64,000 nt of DNA from Anthoceros angustus (taxonomy: Eukaryota; Streptophyta; Anthocerotopsida; Anthocerotales; Anthocerotaceae). Shown here piece by piece: positions 33,787 through 46,242 of the stretch; position 1 is the first letter of the stretch; the number at the start of each line of letters is the position of its first letter. The notes beneath the pieces were generated by a model that worked only from the letters and a program-made list of their open reading frames with translations, was not told where the DNA came from and did not search any database. The translations under genes and the position numbers were made by a program. The stretch covers positions 868,001-932,000 of the forward strand of contig VJWM01000106.1 in assembly GCA_010909165.1 (NCBI GenBank), written 5' to 3'.

Positions 33787-34858
33787 AGGCCAGTGGTCCT
33801 TCCCAGCAGCAGCAGTTTGGAGAGGATATACGTACCCAGAAGGCCTGTGTTTCTGAAGCAGCTGACCATTCAAGTGTGGTTTTTGCAATGTCTGGTGATT
33901 TGGAATGACTCCCACCAGCGTTACATCTATTGAAACTATCCGGAGCTCCAAATTCTATACGTGGACATACATTCACAAGATAGCAGCAGGGTTTGGTATG
34001 AAGCAACCTTTGGGTTGTTATCCCTGAAAGGTGAGATGAGATTTCTGACGAACTCTCTTGGCTTCTCTCAAGAAAATTTCTCCTTTTTCGGTGGTTCTAA
34101 TGTAATGTGCTTGGCAGGGTGACAAACTCAAGCAAGTTTCTGGCATGATCCAGTTGATGAAGACTGGCCTGTTAGTCGTTTGGAGTGTATAAGTGCAGGA
34201 GCTCTTTAATCTGTGCGTTCTGGAGTGATGTAGATCAGCTGCTTACTTATAAGTTTGTGGACATCTTGATAAATTGAGGCAGGCCACGTTTTACAGATGG
34301 TAGCCTTGCACAAGCACACGGTGGTGGGCTAAAACAACACTAGACTTCGAGGATTTTATTTCTATGGAGACTCGGTTTCTCATCTAATTCCCACAAAAAT
34401 TTACATCACGTTAGGCCTACTGGGTGCATCAGTACCAAGAAGCCAGAAACAGCAGCAGGATCTCGAGTTCTCTGTCTCTTCCTTCTTCCCCAAGGCCAGA
34501 AGCACCTTATCCGGGTGCAGCATGACAGTCCACTTGAGTAAGAGCAGAACTTGGTCTGTTTCGCTGGATTCCATTTCCAAAGGAATGTGGCAAAGGTTGC
34601 TTCATAGCCAAGCGTCGCAGTTCTGATTGGTTCCACGTATTGACCGAGATTTCCCTGTGCCACGCAGCCAATTGTGAAACCATTTCAAGATCGAAGACCT
34701 GTTCTTCGTAATGTCTTTGAGATTGCAAGGAACGATGTCTGCTGCCATAGGCTGTCCATGAGGATTTCCTGTGAGGGTCCCTTCGGATTGCTCGAATTCA
34801 TGTGGATCCTATGGCTGTAACCCTAAATGACCATACCTATTTTCCATGAAATTTAAGC

Positions 34859-34950
34859 GGTATACGCTGTGGTAAAGTATTAATTTCAAGTTTTAAGCAT
34901 TGACGGTATACGCTGTGGTAAAGTATTAATTTCAAGATCTAAGCATTGAG
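34859..34950. repeat. 46-bp tandem repeat split by a transposon insertion
   Basis: Two complete units (34859-34904, 34905-34950) beginning GGTATACGCTGTGGTAAAGT. A third unit begins at 34951, is interrupted by the TIR element, and resumes at 35774-35806 with the same sequence. Confidence 0.9.
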
Positions 34951-34952
34951 GG

Positions 34953-35770
34953 TATGGAATACCGATCTCGTCCGGAAGCCCTTTAGGGTTTTTTTCGATG
35001 GTGACAAAAGAAGTTTTCCTGCCGCATACGACGGGAAAACTTCTGGTGTCACACACTTGACGACATCGGGCGGGCGCGCCTCGTGTCCCGATCTCGTCAC
35101 TAAGCTGGTGTGTGTGTGAAGGTCGTTTAGGTTTTGACACACAAGGTTTTCTTTTAGGTCATGTGGCATGGGCCATCGCACATCCATTCGCATGACCCCA
35201 TCTGCCGTCGATTTGCCATAAGGAAACTGCCACGTGCCTTTATGGCGAATAGCGAGGAGGAGCCATCCGCCGGCGCCATGTCGATAGCTGGAGGCACCAT
35301 ACAGCCTTTGTGGTCGAGCGCTGAGGCGCCATGTCGATAGCCTGGGCGCCATGTCGATAGCCTGGAGGCACCATGTACGCCTCGCGCGCCTGGCTTTCGC
35401 AGCCATCCAGGCGTCGTGTGATTGCATTTGGCAGCCATACAGGCCTCGCGCGATAGCAGAAAGAAAAGTGGATGACGAGATTGGCAGCCATACAGGCCTC
35501 GCGCGATAGTAGAAAGAAAAGTGGATGACGAGATTGGCAGCCATACAGGCCTCGGGCGATAGCAGAAAGAAAAGTGGATGACAAGATCGGAACACGAGGG
35601 GGCAAGTTCCGAGACAAAAAAACTTTGTGGCGCCTACGGCACGTCGTCCGCTGATGTGGCGCGTATGTGATGAAGGAATCTTGAAGATGCGCAGGCATCT
35701 TCATGTAGAATACCGGAAGAAAAAAACTTGTCACACACACCCGGCTTCCTGACGAGATCGGTATCCCATA
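34953..35770. mobile_element. 818-bp non-autonomous TIR DNA transposon
   Basis: Terminal inverted repeats 34953-34980 and 35743-35770 match at 26 of 28 positions (TATGG.ATACCGATCTCGTC.GGAAGCC). They are flanked by the direct repeat tgaggg (34947-34952 and 35771-35776). Outside the element the interrupted 46-bp tandem repeat continues, which independently supports an insertion. The interior has a 53-bp tandem repeat, a ggcgccatgtcgatag cluster and no transposase. A 6-bp duplication is unusual, and the superfamily is undetermined. Confidence 0.85.
35431..35590. repeat. 53-bp tandem repeat, three copies inside the TIR element
   Basis: Units start at 35431, 35484 and 35537 with GCAGCCATACAGGCCTCG, followed by AGAAAGAAAAGTGGATGAC. 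They are over 90 percent identical, and degenerate GCAGCCAT units lie just before them. Confidence 0.92.
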
Positions 35771-36570
35771 TGAGGGTATACGCTGTGGTAAAGTATTAAT
35801 TTCAAGAAAATAGGGTAGTGCCAAGCTCCGTGTGGCTTTCTGATAAGCCTATGATTACCTTCATCGGAGTAGAACTGTAGTTACAAGTGTGAAAGGAACC
35901 TTCCGAGAGTTTCGGCCGGGATGTCGGACGGGATGCTCTTTCGAAGTGTTCCAAGGTACGTGCTCAATGCAAAACACAACTGCATATGGAGAGGATCACT
36001 ACTAGTCACCACGAGAAATCCAAGGAAAATTGATTGACAGTTTATACGATACACCCAAAGAAACAGCGAGGCCCTTCACAAAATGGACCCACCATGGCAG
36101 CAAGCTTCTATGTACCGATTCATAAAACTAGGCCCCATGTGCAAAGCGGCGGTCACACAGTCCCTGCCATGCATGCGATGCCCCTCGCTAAGTGATTGCC
36201 ACCAGTGGACGTGTGGCAGTAAAGCCCCCCGTTCTCCGGGTCAACTGTAAGACACCCGTCCTCGCACGCAGCGGCCACTGGCCACGTCCCACATCTCGCT
36301 TTCCCCATGACCGAATTCTCTCTCCTACAGATCTCGGAGGCGGAGGACACTATGGATACCCGGAGCGCACCATGACCCGTCTTCTGGCCTCCAACTCTCG
36401 TCCACTCTCCTTGCTCGCCGCACATTCACGATTAGAGGCCTGGTCAGGCATTTTACGTAGAACAAGTAATGCAATTCTAAAACCGGAAGGGCCAGTCAAG
36501 GATAGTGACGACCGGCTAGGTGGCGGACCACGGCTGAACCATGCCACTCCCCTTGCTCGCAGCAGTTCAC

Positions 36571-36648
36571 CCCTGTCCTCCGATTCTTTTCCGGCCCACC
36601 ATGCCTCACCCCCGTCCTCCGATTCTTTTCCGGCCCACCATGCCTCAG
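36571..36648. repeat. Two-copy 39-bp tandem repeat
   Basis: GTCCTCCGATTCTTTTCCGG plus CCCACCATGCCTCA occurs twice with 39-bp spacing and one or two differences. Confidence 0.85.
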
Positions 36649-36952
36649 TCGCCGTGGTATGGCTCCTCTACTCCTGTTCCGAAGTTGCCGATTTCGGAAA
36701 CATGGGCATGGATCGATAATAAATCAATAATAAAATTCTGAATTTCTATGAATTAACTAAAGTAGAAAAAGTGGGTCTAAAATCTGGAGCCCAGACCCTT
36801 GGACGTTTAGGGTTAAGAAGTCAAGCAGACCCGAGATCCATGGACATTTAGGGTTAAGAAGACAAGCAGATCTGAGACCCCTGACGTTTAGGGGTTAAGA
36901 AATCAGGCAGCCACCACACAACAAACTATGATTTGAAATCTTGGGGGGAGCA

Positions 36953-37520
36953 CCCCAGCGCACTCTGCTCAACCCTGGCGCAGTCTGCTCGACCCCGGCG
37001 CACTCTGCTCGACCCCGACGCACTCCGCTCGACCCCGACGCACTCTACTTGACCCCCGCACACACTTTACTCGACCCTAGCATACACTCCGCTTGATCCC
37101 GACGCACTCTGCTCGACCCCGGTGCACTCTGCTTGACCCTCGCACACACTCTACTCGACCCTAGCGCAATCTACTCGACCCTAGCACACACTCTGCTCGA
37201 CCCCAGCGACCCTAGCACAGTCTACTCGACCCCAACAACCCTAGCGCAGTTTGCTCGACCCCAGCGACCCTAGCGCAATCTGCTCGACCCTAGCACACTC
37301 TGCCGACCCGGCGACCCTAAGCGCAATCTGCCGACCCCTGACCCTAGCGCGATCGCTCGACCCCGACCCTAGCGCGATGCCGACCCCAGCGACCCTAGCG
37401 CAATCTGCTCGACCCCAAGGACCCTAGCACAGTCTGCTCGACCCCAGCGACCCTAGCGCAATCTGCTCGACCCCAGCGACCCTAACGCAATCTGCTCAAC
37501 CCCAGCGCACTCTGCTCGAC
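36953..37520. repeat. C-rich minisatellite, 20-bp units passing into 29-bp units
   Basis: About 570 bp of head-to-tail units. The first part is a 20-bp unit of the type CGCACTCTGCTCGACCCCGG. The later part is a 29-bp unit, the same core plus CGACCCTAG. A short stretch near 37310-37385 has units with deletions. No coding frame persists. Confidence 0.92.
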
Positions 37521-37783
37521 ATATGACCTGCTCGATAATTAGACGCGCCTGCTCGATAATTAGACGCACAGACGCTTCCAGAGACTTCTAAGAAGTTGGA
37601 AAAGCTTGAATCGCTCAAGTCTCTTTGAATTTAAATAATACTACAAAGAATGAAGTCGCCAGTGAGATCCACGAGGCACATTAGTGACCACAGGCTTTTC
37701 TTGGAACCGAAAGGAAACAGCGATGAGAAACATGCGTAATTACAAACTGTGAACCAGGACGGGGGTCACCCTCGAGGCAAGCA

Positions 37784-40700
37784 TCACATCATTTCGTGAA
37801 ATCTCGCGAGGGCCTTCTTTTGGATTACGATTCGATAGCTGTCGCCTGGCTGAGTTTCAAACCGAGCATCGACTTTTCGCTGCTGTGCTTGACTACCTAG
37901 GCCTGCTCTCTCCCCTGATACCTGGGCCTGAACAGGCTCAACAATCCCAGTTCCTTCTTTCCCAAGGCCCTGCGGGAGACAACAAGCAGCTTTGAGCTAT
38001 GTGCTAAATTTCTTGCCAAGGTCGAACACTTGTCAGCCAGTGTTAATGCAGTGGAAGCACCTCCATACAAGTCCTCTAGGCTTCACAATTTTGACACATT
38101 ATCTGTTCATACGCACCGAGCCTTCTTGCCAACCCATGTTGCGAAGCATCCGGTTTCCGACATTCCTCTCATCAATCGCTCTCTCACCAGTAATGACCTC
38201 AAATGACTCTGCTTCTGGACCAGCTAAGACTGGCCCCGAGCCAACCCCAGGTGCTTTGGCTCCGACCCCTGGAGGAAATGGCATGTCCAAACCTCGAGAG
38301 CCTCCCACACCCCTGTTTCCAACACCTGGTGGGAATGGCATCTCCCGACCTTCACAGTCACAAAGATAACATCAGAACACAGAATTCCAGCAACAAACCC
38401 AGGTCAGGCCAGTACCTTGCGAACAATAATTGTACCTTTTTCTTTGATGTCACTATCTACTGCCAAATCACCGGGCAATGAATGGCCATGCAGGTTTCGC
38501 CTTTCTGCTGCTCGGTCTCTATACCCTGATTGGGGGGTCTCTGAAAACCTTCGTTTAGTGCCAGCCATAGGGCCATACGACCCCAAGGCTGAAGCATCTG
38601 TCCTGAATGGAGGTGGTGTGCTTATTTCTGCACATACAGACACTGAAGGTGAGACTGAGGCAGAAGGGGCGCTTGGGGCAGAAGGAAGGCTTGAGGTTGA
38701 AGGGAGGCTTGAGCCAACTCCCAGACCAGTACCAGCACCTCTTCCTGCTCCTCTACCCATTCCTGATCCTGCAACCCCAGAGGAGTTGACTTGTCTGGGC
38801 CTCACAGCACTATCCGCAGGATGATAATTTCCACCAAAGGGATTCCCTGCCCCACGGCCCAGAGTGCTGATTCCACGTCCTACAGACTCTTTGGAGGTGA
38901 TGTCAGCCTTGAATCTGCTTGCACTCATTTGACTTGAAGTGGCCACTGTCGAGGAATTCTGAGCAAATTTGTCACTTGGGTTGACTGCAGAGGCAGGAGC
39001 ACCAGTAACAGAGTCCTCAGGAACTATCAAGCCAGCCTGACCCTCATGCTGACGCTGCTTCCACAGAGACAAAGAAGAGGTGATCTTTTTCTTGCTGCCC
39101 ATCACAGGGCCTTTGCCAAGCCGGGCCTCCCGCTCTCTCTCCTTCATTCTCTCTTTTTCCTTCTTCACAGCAGCCTGCGCAGCAGCAGCTGCTGCTGCAA
39201 CCTGCTCAGCAAGAGAGTGCTTCTTTTCTACACCTGATTCTGGATCAACTAAATTAGTAGATGGGGGAGCAGAAATGACAGCCTTAGAGTGAGCCTCTGC
39301 TGAGGCGTCACCACCCTTGTCATTTCCCACTGCTTTCACAGGATCTTTCACTGCCCGGTTGTCAGCAGTTGGCTCAACGTAGGGCGTATATTGCTGAGTC
39401 TCTTGGTCGTATGTATACCAGACACCATTGTTACCATCATAGTACAAACCTGGAAACAGAGAAAAGACGCAAACGTGACAAGCAAATCAACGCATACTAC
39501 ACTGAAGCTGGATGATAACACCTGACAAGCCATTGATGCATACAGAATATGACCATGAACACGTCCTACAATCTACATTCCGACCTCGGTGTCCGTCATA
39601 GTAGAATCCTGAAGCAGAATCATAATAGTAGCCAGAGGCTTCATCCCAGACAAAACCAGACTGGGGAGCTCTACTGGCTCCTGAGGATGCTTGGTCCGAT
39701 ACAGAGGCTTCGCTTCCAACCACGTGCTGTGTGGTTTGACCTAACCTATCTCTCCCACCCATCCCATTCTTGGAGTGGAAACTGTTGCCTGAGGCAAGCA
39801 TACCAGATAGTGCACCTCGCCCACTGTCTTGGTCTGGATTGTATTCCTTCGGAGCCCAGCCAACTGAATCATACTGCACAAACATGTTCTGTTCCAGTGA
39901 GTGCCCAACACAGCTGGTTTGGTAAATAGAAGGCCTTCCGAAACGGGGAACATGAAAGAGGACTCCCCGCCAGAAAGAATGAATGAAGAAACAAAACCTG
40001 CTGAGCAAAAGTTGCAGCTTCAATAGCAGCAGCTGCAGCTAGGCTGCACTGTGAGCCATGAATGCTCTTGGCAAAAGCTACCCTCAAACACTGTCCATTT
40101 TTTTCAAGTGCAGTCCCGTTTGTAGCCCCCAATGCCTTCGTAGCATCTTCTATCTGTGTAGGAAAGGAGAATACACGGCTTGAACTTGCGCTTCATGATC
40201 AGGGATAAGGATCAAGCGCGGGCCTTCCTCTTTTTCCTTCTAAACGAGCATATACCACCCGATTAAGCAAAACATACCGAGTGAAAATGGACAAACGCAA
40301 AACCTCTCGACACATGGGTGAACTTGTCACGGACAAGGCGCAGATCCTGGAACTCAACAGAACACAAATGTCAGGCTTAATCTGAGAACGTATTTGGAGA
40401 AAACACATCAGATGAGTGCTTACCTTTACATCTTAAGCAGTCAGTCAACAAGGTCAACAATAGCTCTAACATGATAGAAAGAATAAAACTTACCTTTATT
40501 GGAGCATACTTTGAGAACTCATAATGCAGGGTTTCTTCATTGACACTTTCATCCAAACCCCGCACAACCAGTACATGTGTTGGTCCTGCTCGACTACAAT
40601 TGTTCAGCAAAACAATCAAGGACACCCTTCCCCCAAAGGATACACACTTACAGACCATCACTCACATATTCAGAACATCACCTGCTTCAGCTCGCCTCAG

Positions 40701-42800
40701 AAAAGACGCGGGGCCTGCAGATCCCAGATCGACAACTAGGGAGTCCTCGGAGCGCCCCTCATTGCACTGAACCAGGGATATTAAAGTTTGGTCAAAAGAA
40801 GCACCTCCAAAGAAGACGCTAACAAATGAAAGAACTAAGAGGCACACCTGGAAACATAATGTTCGACGAGCAAAGTTCACACATCCACAGACAGCACACA
40901 TCCAATCAGTTACAGCTGAGGTTCCCGTTCGGCTAGAAAATCCGGCACCCACTTGAGGTGCTCCTGCGCCTCCAGTTGGTTTGCTACTGCAACAACACGT
41001 TGTAAACCTTAGACCCAGACCAAGTTAGAGTCCTACCCCCAAGCATCTTCACTCTCGGCTCCAAGACAGACTGCCTAGGCACTAATACTATTCTGCCAGT
41101 TCACCAGGAAGAATACACGACCACCACCAACAAACCTGTACTCAAAGAAGAGGCGTCGACCGTCTACAACCAGCCCATCCCATCCAGCAGTATCCATCAT
41201 CTTCTGGGCGGCCTCCTGCAAACCATCAAGCAAATGTTGATCAGCCTGGACATGCCCCTCTCAAGACACCACTGAACAAACAGTGAAAACGAACAGGTCC
41301 TCGAACGTACCACAGAATGAAAGTCCACGAAGGCAAATCCCCTGGAAGCACCTGAGCTTCTCTCCTTTATTACTCTTACATGCCTCAAAGGACCAAAGTC
41401 AGCCTGTGAAGATGAAGCAAACCAATCCAAATATAGGCACTTCATAAGTTCTCGGGGAAGCATGTCTTGAACACATCCACGAGTATCTCCTCGGTTCTCA
41501 GACCATAAACCGGAAGAAAATGGTCAGTCTCGAATCTAAAAGCGCGAGGACCACATACCAGAGCTTTGTACAGGTCATCTTCAACGATCTTTTGAGAGAG
41601 ACCCTTCACCACAAGGGTCGCGGATGGAGCCTGCAGATTCAGGGTTGCACACAATCGAAGGCCATGGTCAAGCAACCAAAAGAAAAAAGAGAAGCCTCTG
41701 CCATACATGCTTGCACTGAAGAAGAAGACCACTTCAAAAAGCTTGCTCAATCTCCCAAAAAGAGGCATGCTCACCAAGGAAGCTCGATCCTGATGCCGCA
41801 CCAGATCACGGTCTCTCCGTTTATCAGCCCTCCCTTCGTGACGGGCATCCTCATAACTGTCCTCCCGCCAGCTCCTGCTATGCGTCCGAGGAGATCGCGA
41901 TCTGCGCCCATCATGGCTAAACGATCGCGACCTATCCCGTCGCCGCTCTCTCTCAGAGCTGCAATCCCGCTCCCTGCTTCTGCTCCTCTCCCAGTCCCTG
42001 TCTCTCCGCCTCCGCCAATCCCTCTCCCTCCTACCCCTCTCCCTGTCCGAGTCGTAGTCCCGGTGCCTGGAATACTCATGGTCCCCATCCCGGCTCCCCT
42101 CCCGGCTGCCCCTCAAACCCTTCCGGCTGCTGTTGTACTCATAGTCGTCCCCATCGAAACTATCTCGATCCCTACTACTGTGCCTGCCGGCGGGTCTGTC
42201 ATACCCATAATCCCGATACCCTTCCACAAAGCCCACCTTATCGTGCCTCTGCGCCTCCCTAAGGAGTGCTATATCCTCCTCCAGCGACCGCCTCTGCACC
42301 GGCGGCCAGAGGGCCGGGAAATTCTGTGCCCCCATGGAAAAGCCGTCCCGCTCAAGAAGCACGTCCCTCTCAAAAGCTGCTCTGGGATACGAGCTGTCGC
42401 GCGTCGCAAAGCCAGAGTCCGCTCTGGAAAATCCAGCTTCCCCTCTGGGATAGCCAGTGTCTCCTCTGGAATAGGCAGCGGCAGCAGCAGCAGCAGCATC
42501 CCCCCGGATGTAACTACTCTCCCCTCTGGGATACCCACCAGAGTCCCCCCGCTGGTAGCCAGCATCCCGTGCAAAACCTCCATCGACGAAAGCTCTGCCA
42601 CCATAGGCTCCCCCATTTCTATCACAGCAACGAGAGGGGGTGAGAAATTGGTAGCAGTCCATAACTTCACCTCAAGAAGACAAATCAGTGAGCCTGCGAA
42701 CATACAAGCCTCCTCTGAACCCAAAGCCCTCGCAGTCTAGGTATGGCCCCCGGGAATCGTAGTCGCCACTGCCTACCACGCGCGCATCCGCCTCGCTCAT
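37784..42800 (-). CDS. SUA: SUA/RBM5-RBM10-like splicing regulator
   Basis: Nuclear splicing factor of the RBM5/RBM10 family; the Arabidopsis member SUA controls alternative splicing of ABI3. Fourteen exons (minus): 42800-42706, 42618-41775, 41630-41559, 41403-41311, 41215-41136, 40986-40848, 40766-40682, 40585-40494, 40346-40278, 40153-39998, 39888-39585, 39449-38436, 38349-38117, 37969-37784, giving 1,153 aa. Order: Gly/Arg/Tyr-rich N-terminus with poly-Ala, Arg/Asp/Ser-rich region (about 190-310), RRM1 (PSATLVVKGLSQKI; ASRGFAFVDF), RanBP2 zinc finger (DWMCAVCGCVNFARRTLCFQ plus CNE), RRM2 (GPTHVLVVRGLDES; VSRGFAFVHF), OCRE domain (VWDEASGYYYDSASGFYYD; GVWYTYDQETQQYTPY), a low-complexity linker, and the G-patch (NVGNRMLRNMGWQEGS|GLGKEGTG). 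The exon 8 acceptor is ambiguous (40588 or 40585). All other junctions close in frame. Confidence 0.93.
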
Positions 42801-45589
42801 AATTCTTCAGCATCATCTTTCCCCGGGTTTCGCCGCTAGGGCTTGATGCATGTCTCTGCGACCTGGAGTTGCCATGCCATCCAAACTCCCCGCTAGGGTT
42901 TCAACTTCGCCAGTCCGCTCTCTCACCCACAATTCGCTCGATACCTTCCTGCCGCCGAGTATATCTACGAGCCGGATCTAACATGGCCCGTTCCGACGGG
43001 GAGGTTAATTCCTTTTTTTTTATCGCTTATAACTCCACTCTATCATATATCGACTCCACTCGACTGGACTTGTATCACTGCTGCGACGTTTCCACTTGCG
43101 CCGCATCGACTTGCTTTTCCACCAATGTAAGGCCTGCGGGTACGGCCTATAATGCCACGTCATCACGAAGCACAACCTCTTGTACTTACTCGACGAGACA
43201 TCCATCCGTCGTCAACAGTGTGCGCGCTTCCCTAATGCTTGCCCCGGGAGCGCAGTCCATGTCCCTGCCCCGCCGCTGCCCATGCCATCGATGCCCTCGT
43301 TCTGGCGGCCGTCGTCGATGCCCCTTAGCCTCGCCGGCGGGGATCGGCCGTCATCAAAATTTATACTTGGGAAGTTGAGCCTTCACTCCTTCTACTTTGG
43401 CCTCACGCTTCTTAATCCGGGATATCCCCGTGTTGGAGGGCTTTGTCCTAGGAGTGGAGGTGGGGGACTGCTCGGTTTTTTAAGGACCTGGCCAGGGACC
43501 TGTAATTCCCTCGGGGTGAAGGTGGTTATGCTCCCATTTCCCTCTTTCCTCCCAGGCGGATTCTAAGGTCTAGAGGCTTCTCTACAAGAAAGGCAATGGG
43601 CAGGTGCTTTAGGCCTTGCTTTTGGATACCTCTGTTGCCCGATCCGCCAGAGCCTGCCTTCGCTCTTGTTCAGGGAAGGGGGCAAGTTCTTGGCTTCTGG
43701 CCCAACCTTGAATCCAGACCTTCCGATTCGCATTAGCTTCTTTCTCTACAGCAATGAGGTTCCTCCTGGGCCTGGTTCAACCTCTGGCCTCTTCTCCCCC
43801 GACTTGCAGCAGTGGAGCCTCCCTCGACGAGCCGGGGATTCACCTAGCCCGTTGTCCAAACAGTGGGCATTGACGTCGTGAGAGACGTCATGTTCATGGT
43901 GGTTAGGGAGAGTTGTTCATGGTGGTTAGGGAGAGTTGCTTTCTTTCTCGGAGGGAACGTGCATCTACATTGCACGACGATGCTCCATCTACATTGCACG
44001 ACGGTGCTCTATCTCTACACTGCACGACGGTGCTCCATGGAGGGAGGGCTGACCTATACTTGGTTTAGGGAACCAAGTTTATGTTGCAGATGTGGTTGTA
44101 ACAAACCCCACATGTGATACTGTCTACGTGCATGTCATCATTTACCCTCCTAGATGGGTGGCTAAGGGGAGGGCGTCAGCCAAAGTCTTCAAGTGCAGGC
44201 CTTTGCAGGAGGGCCACATCTTCATCCCCCTCACTGTTTAGAGACTACGAGGCCATGGTTAAGGGTTTCTCGAAGTTTGTCAAGGGTTGTGCTAGGGTAG
44301 GTCTCCTCCTATCATATATGGTCGCCTTTTTCCTACAATGGATCTCCATCACTCTGAAATCTTCAGGATGGCAACGAACGCGAGAGACGTTCCATCATCA
44401 ATCTCGGTAGTAGGTACATCCTATTATTCACCCGACTAGGATATTTTAGGAGCAAGAGGTAACTTTCAATTAGACTAAGAAAACTCAAACATTAGAATAA
44501 TTAATCAAATGAAGTTAAGTACATAGTCGTTTCTTTGAATGCAATAAGAATGTCATAGAGTCATTTTAAGGTTAATGTTATAGGCTCCACACCCTATATC
44601 TGCTCTATTTGTACCACTTCTAAGCATTCTGCCCTCTTGATTTGTTGTCTTTGCCAATGCTACCATCTGTATAAGCTCCATCGTTGTTTAGGGGTTTGGG
44701 TTCTATAATACTCATTTGCAATTGGCTTGTAATCTAAAACTGAGGTCTCCAAAATGGGCTAGTAAGAGCTTCATGTTTTTTAAAGATACTAAGCAAATTG
44801 CTACTGTCTCATATATTTGGAAATTATTACCATTTATATTTATTTGCAACATCATGCTTGAGTTGATACGCTTTGGGTTTTCGCTTACAAAGTTGGTGGA
44901 TATATAATGACTTTTAGTTCATTATTAGGTAACTATGAAAATATCTCAGCTTAAATCTCCCATAAAGAAATTAGCGCCTATTACCTGGACCAGACTTAGT
45001 CTACGATTGGTTTTGCATACTCTTCCCCAGGCAACTGAATCGAGTTAGCTTCTTTACCTTCACCACTCCAAAGTGGACTTTAATCGTTATCTATGTCGCG
45101 AATAACGTTTTTGATGACCCTTCACGGTGACTCTATGCTAATCACATATCTCAGCTGTTATGTTTTGCAATAAATTTTTCACCAGTGAGCAGAATCCTGT
45201 CTGGGACATTGGGGCCTACAGTTCTGTAACAGTGCGGGCGCGCTACTGGCCTAGTCCAGCCTAGTCCATAGTCTGTGACTGTCAGACTTCGGAACTGCCG
45301 GGTTTGCTGCTGGAGAACCCGGCTGGGAGTTTTCTGAGGAGGTGTGGGAACCTGTATCTTGGACCTGGGCTGTGACGTAGTGGATGAGCTAAGGTGCTCG
45401 CTGGTGGAATGTCCATTGAGCGGATGCTGGGCTTGGGATGCTGGACAATGGTGAGTGGGCAGCTAGGGACTTGGGTGAAACTCTTGTGTTGGCTAGCACT
45501 GGGCGGGGCTGGGCTGGGTCTTGCTGGTTGCTGACTGGTGGTTGTGGGCTGCGGAGTTAGATTTGTCTGTGTTGGGACAGCATCTGACC

Positions 45590-46071
45590 TGGGCATGGCT
45601 AATCTGGGCGTCTGCCATCGTGTGTGGCTTCAGTTGTGCACCTGATGGTTGATCTCCATTCAGGTGCGGCCATGTTCCTTCTGCAGGCTCATCTTCTGGA
45701 TCATTCCTCTTGTTTCTACCATATCTGCACGAACCAGCTCCAGCGTATATGTTTGACATGAGAACATGTGCTGCCGGGCATCTTGGGTTGGGCTTCAACA
45801 TGGATTCAAAGGCACACCTTCCTAACTCCACATTAAAATGTGTACGGCAAGCTCCAAGCAAGGATAGCCACACAACTGCCTGAAGACTGTAGTCCAAAGT
45901 GTTCATAGTTAGCCTTTTGCCGTGCTGATCATATCTCGCAATCCTAGCATTCCTTGACAGCATGTTTTCAGTGGGAAGTCCATTAAATACTGCTCTTTCA
46001 TCTGCAAGTGTGCTGACAAGGCACATCTCCTTGGCCTCCTCTGTTTTGTCAAACCTTGCTAGGAACCACAT
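45590..46071 (-). pseudogene. PPR (E-class) gene relic
   Basis: The minus-strand frame contains a degraded PPR motif (AVFNGLPTENMLSRNARIARYDQHGK), then a recognisable E motif (VVWLSLLGACRTHFNVELG, then PRCPAAHVLMSNIYAGAG). Motif spacing is compressed, upstream PPR repeats are absent, and the frame runs into unrelated sequence. It is the 3' remnant of an E- or DYW-class PPR gene. Confidence 0.7.
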
Positions 46072-46242
46072 CTCGCGGGTTTAGTCTTTAACCAACATGG
46101 CGCATCCATCATCGAGGCTTCCAACCTTCGGACAGGTTTGGCCAAACAGGGCATTGTCAACTGTAACTGTGAGATCAGAAACAATGTCCACCGCTGAAAG
46201 CATTCCCGACCACCATGGCGATGATACGCTTGGGCAGCAATT

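Larger units (their letters stand above)
33787..37783. other. 4-kb repeat-rich intergenic region
   Basis: Between the TRM9-like and SUA-like genes, whose 3' ends converge. Holds a 46-bp tandem repeat interrupted by an 818-bp TIR element, a two-copy 39-bp repeat (36571-36648), three related 40-45-bp units (about 36790-36910) and a C-rich minisatellite (36953-37520). No gene supported. Confidence 0.6.

Noticed and set aside
36790-36910. Interstitial telomere (TTTAGGG) array
   Set aside because: TTTAGGG occurs only once in each of three 40-45-bp units, not as consecutive heptamers.
36953-37520. CRISPR-like array
   Set aside because: Units are contiguous without unique spacers and the genome is eukaryotic; it is a minisatellite.
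41520-42740. Plus-strand open frame of about 400 codons
   Set aside because: It is antisense to the Arg/Gly-rich exon 2 of the SUA-like gene, where biased codons suppress stops on both strands.
43863-44117. Retroelement zinc-knuckle protein
   Set aside because: Only one CxxCxC-like cluster (LCCRCGCNKPHM) is seen, without the full CX2CX4HX4C spacing or a linked reverse transcriptase.
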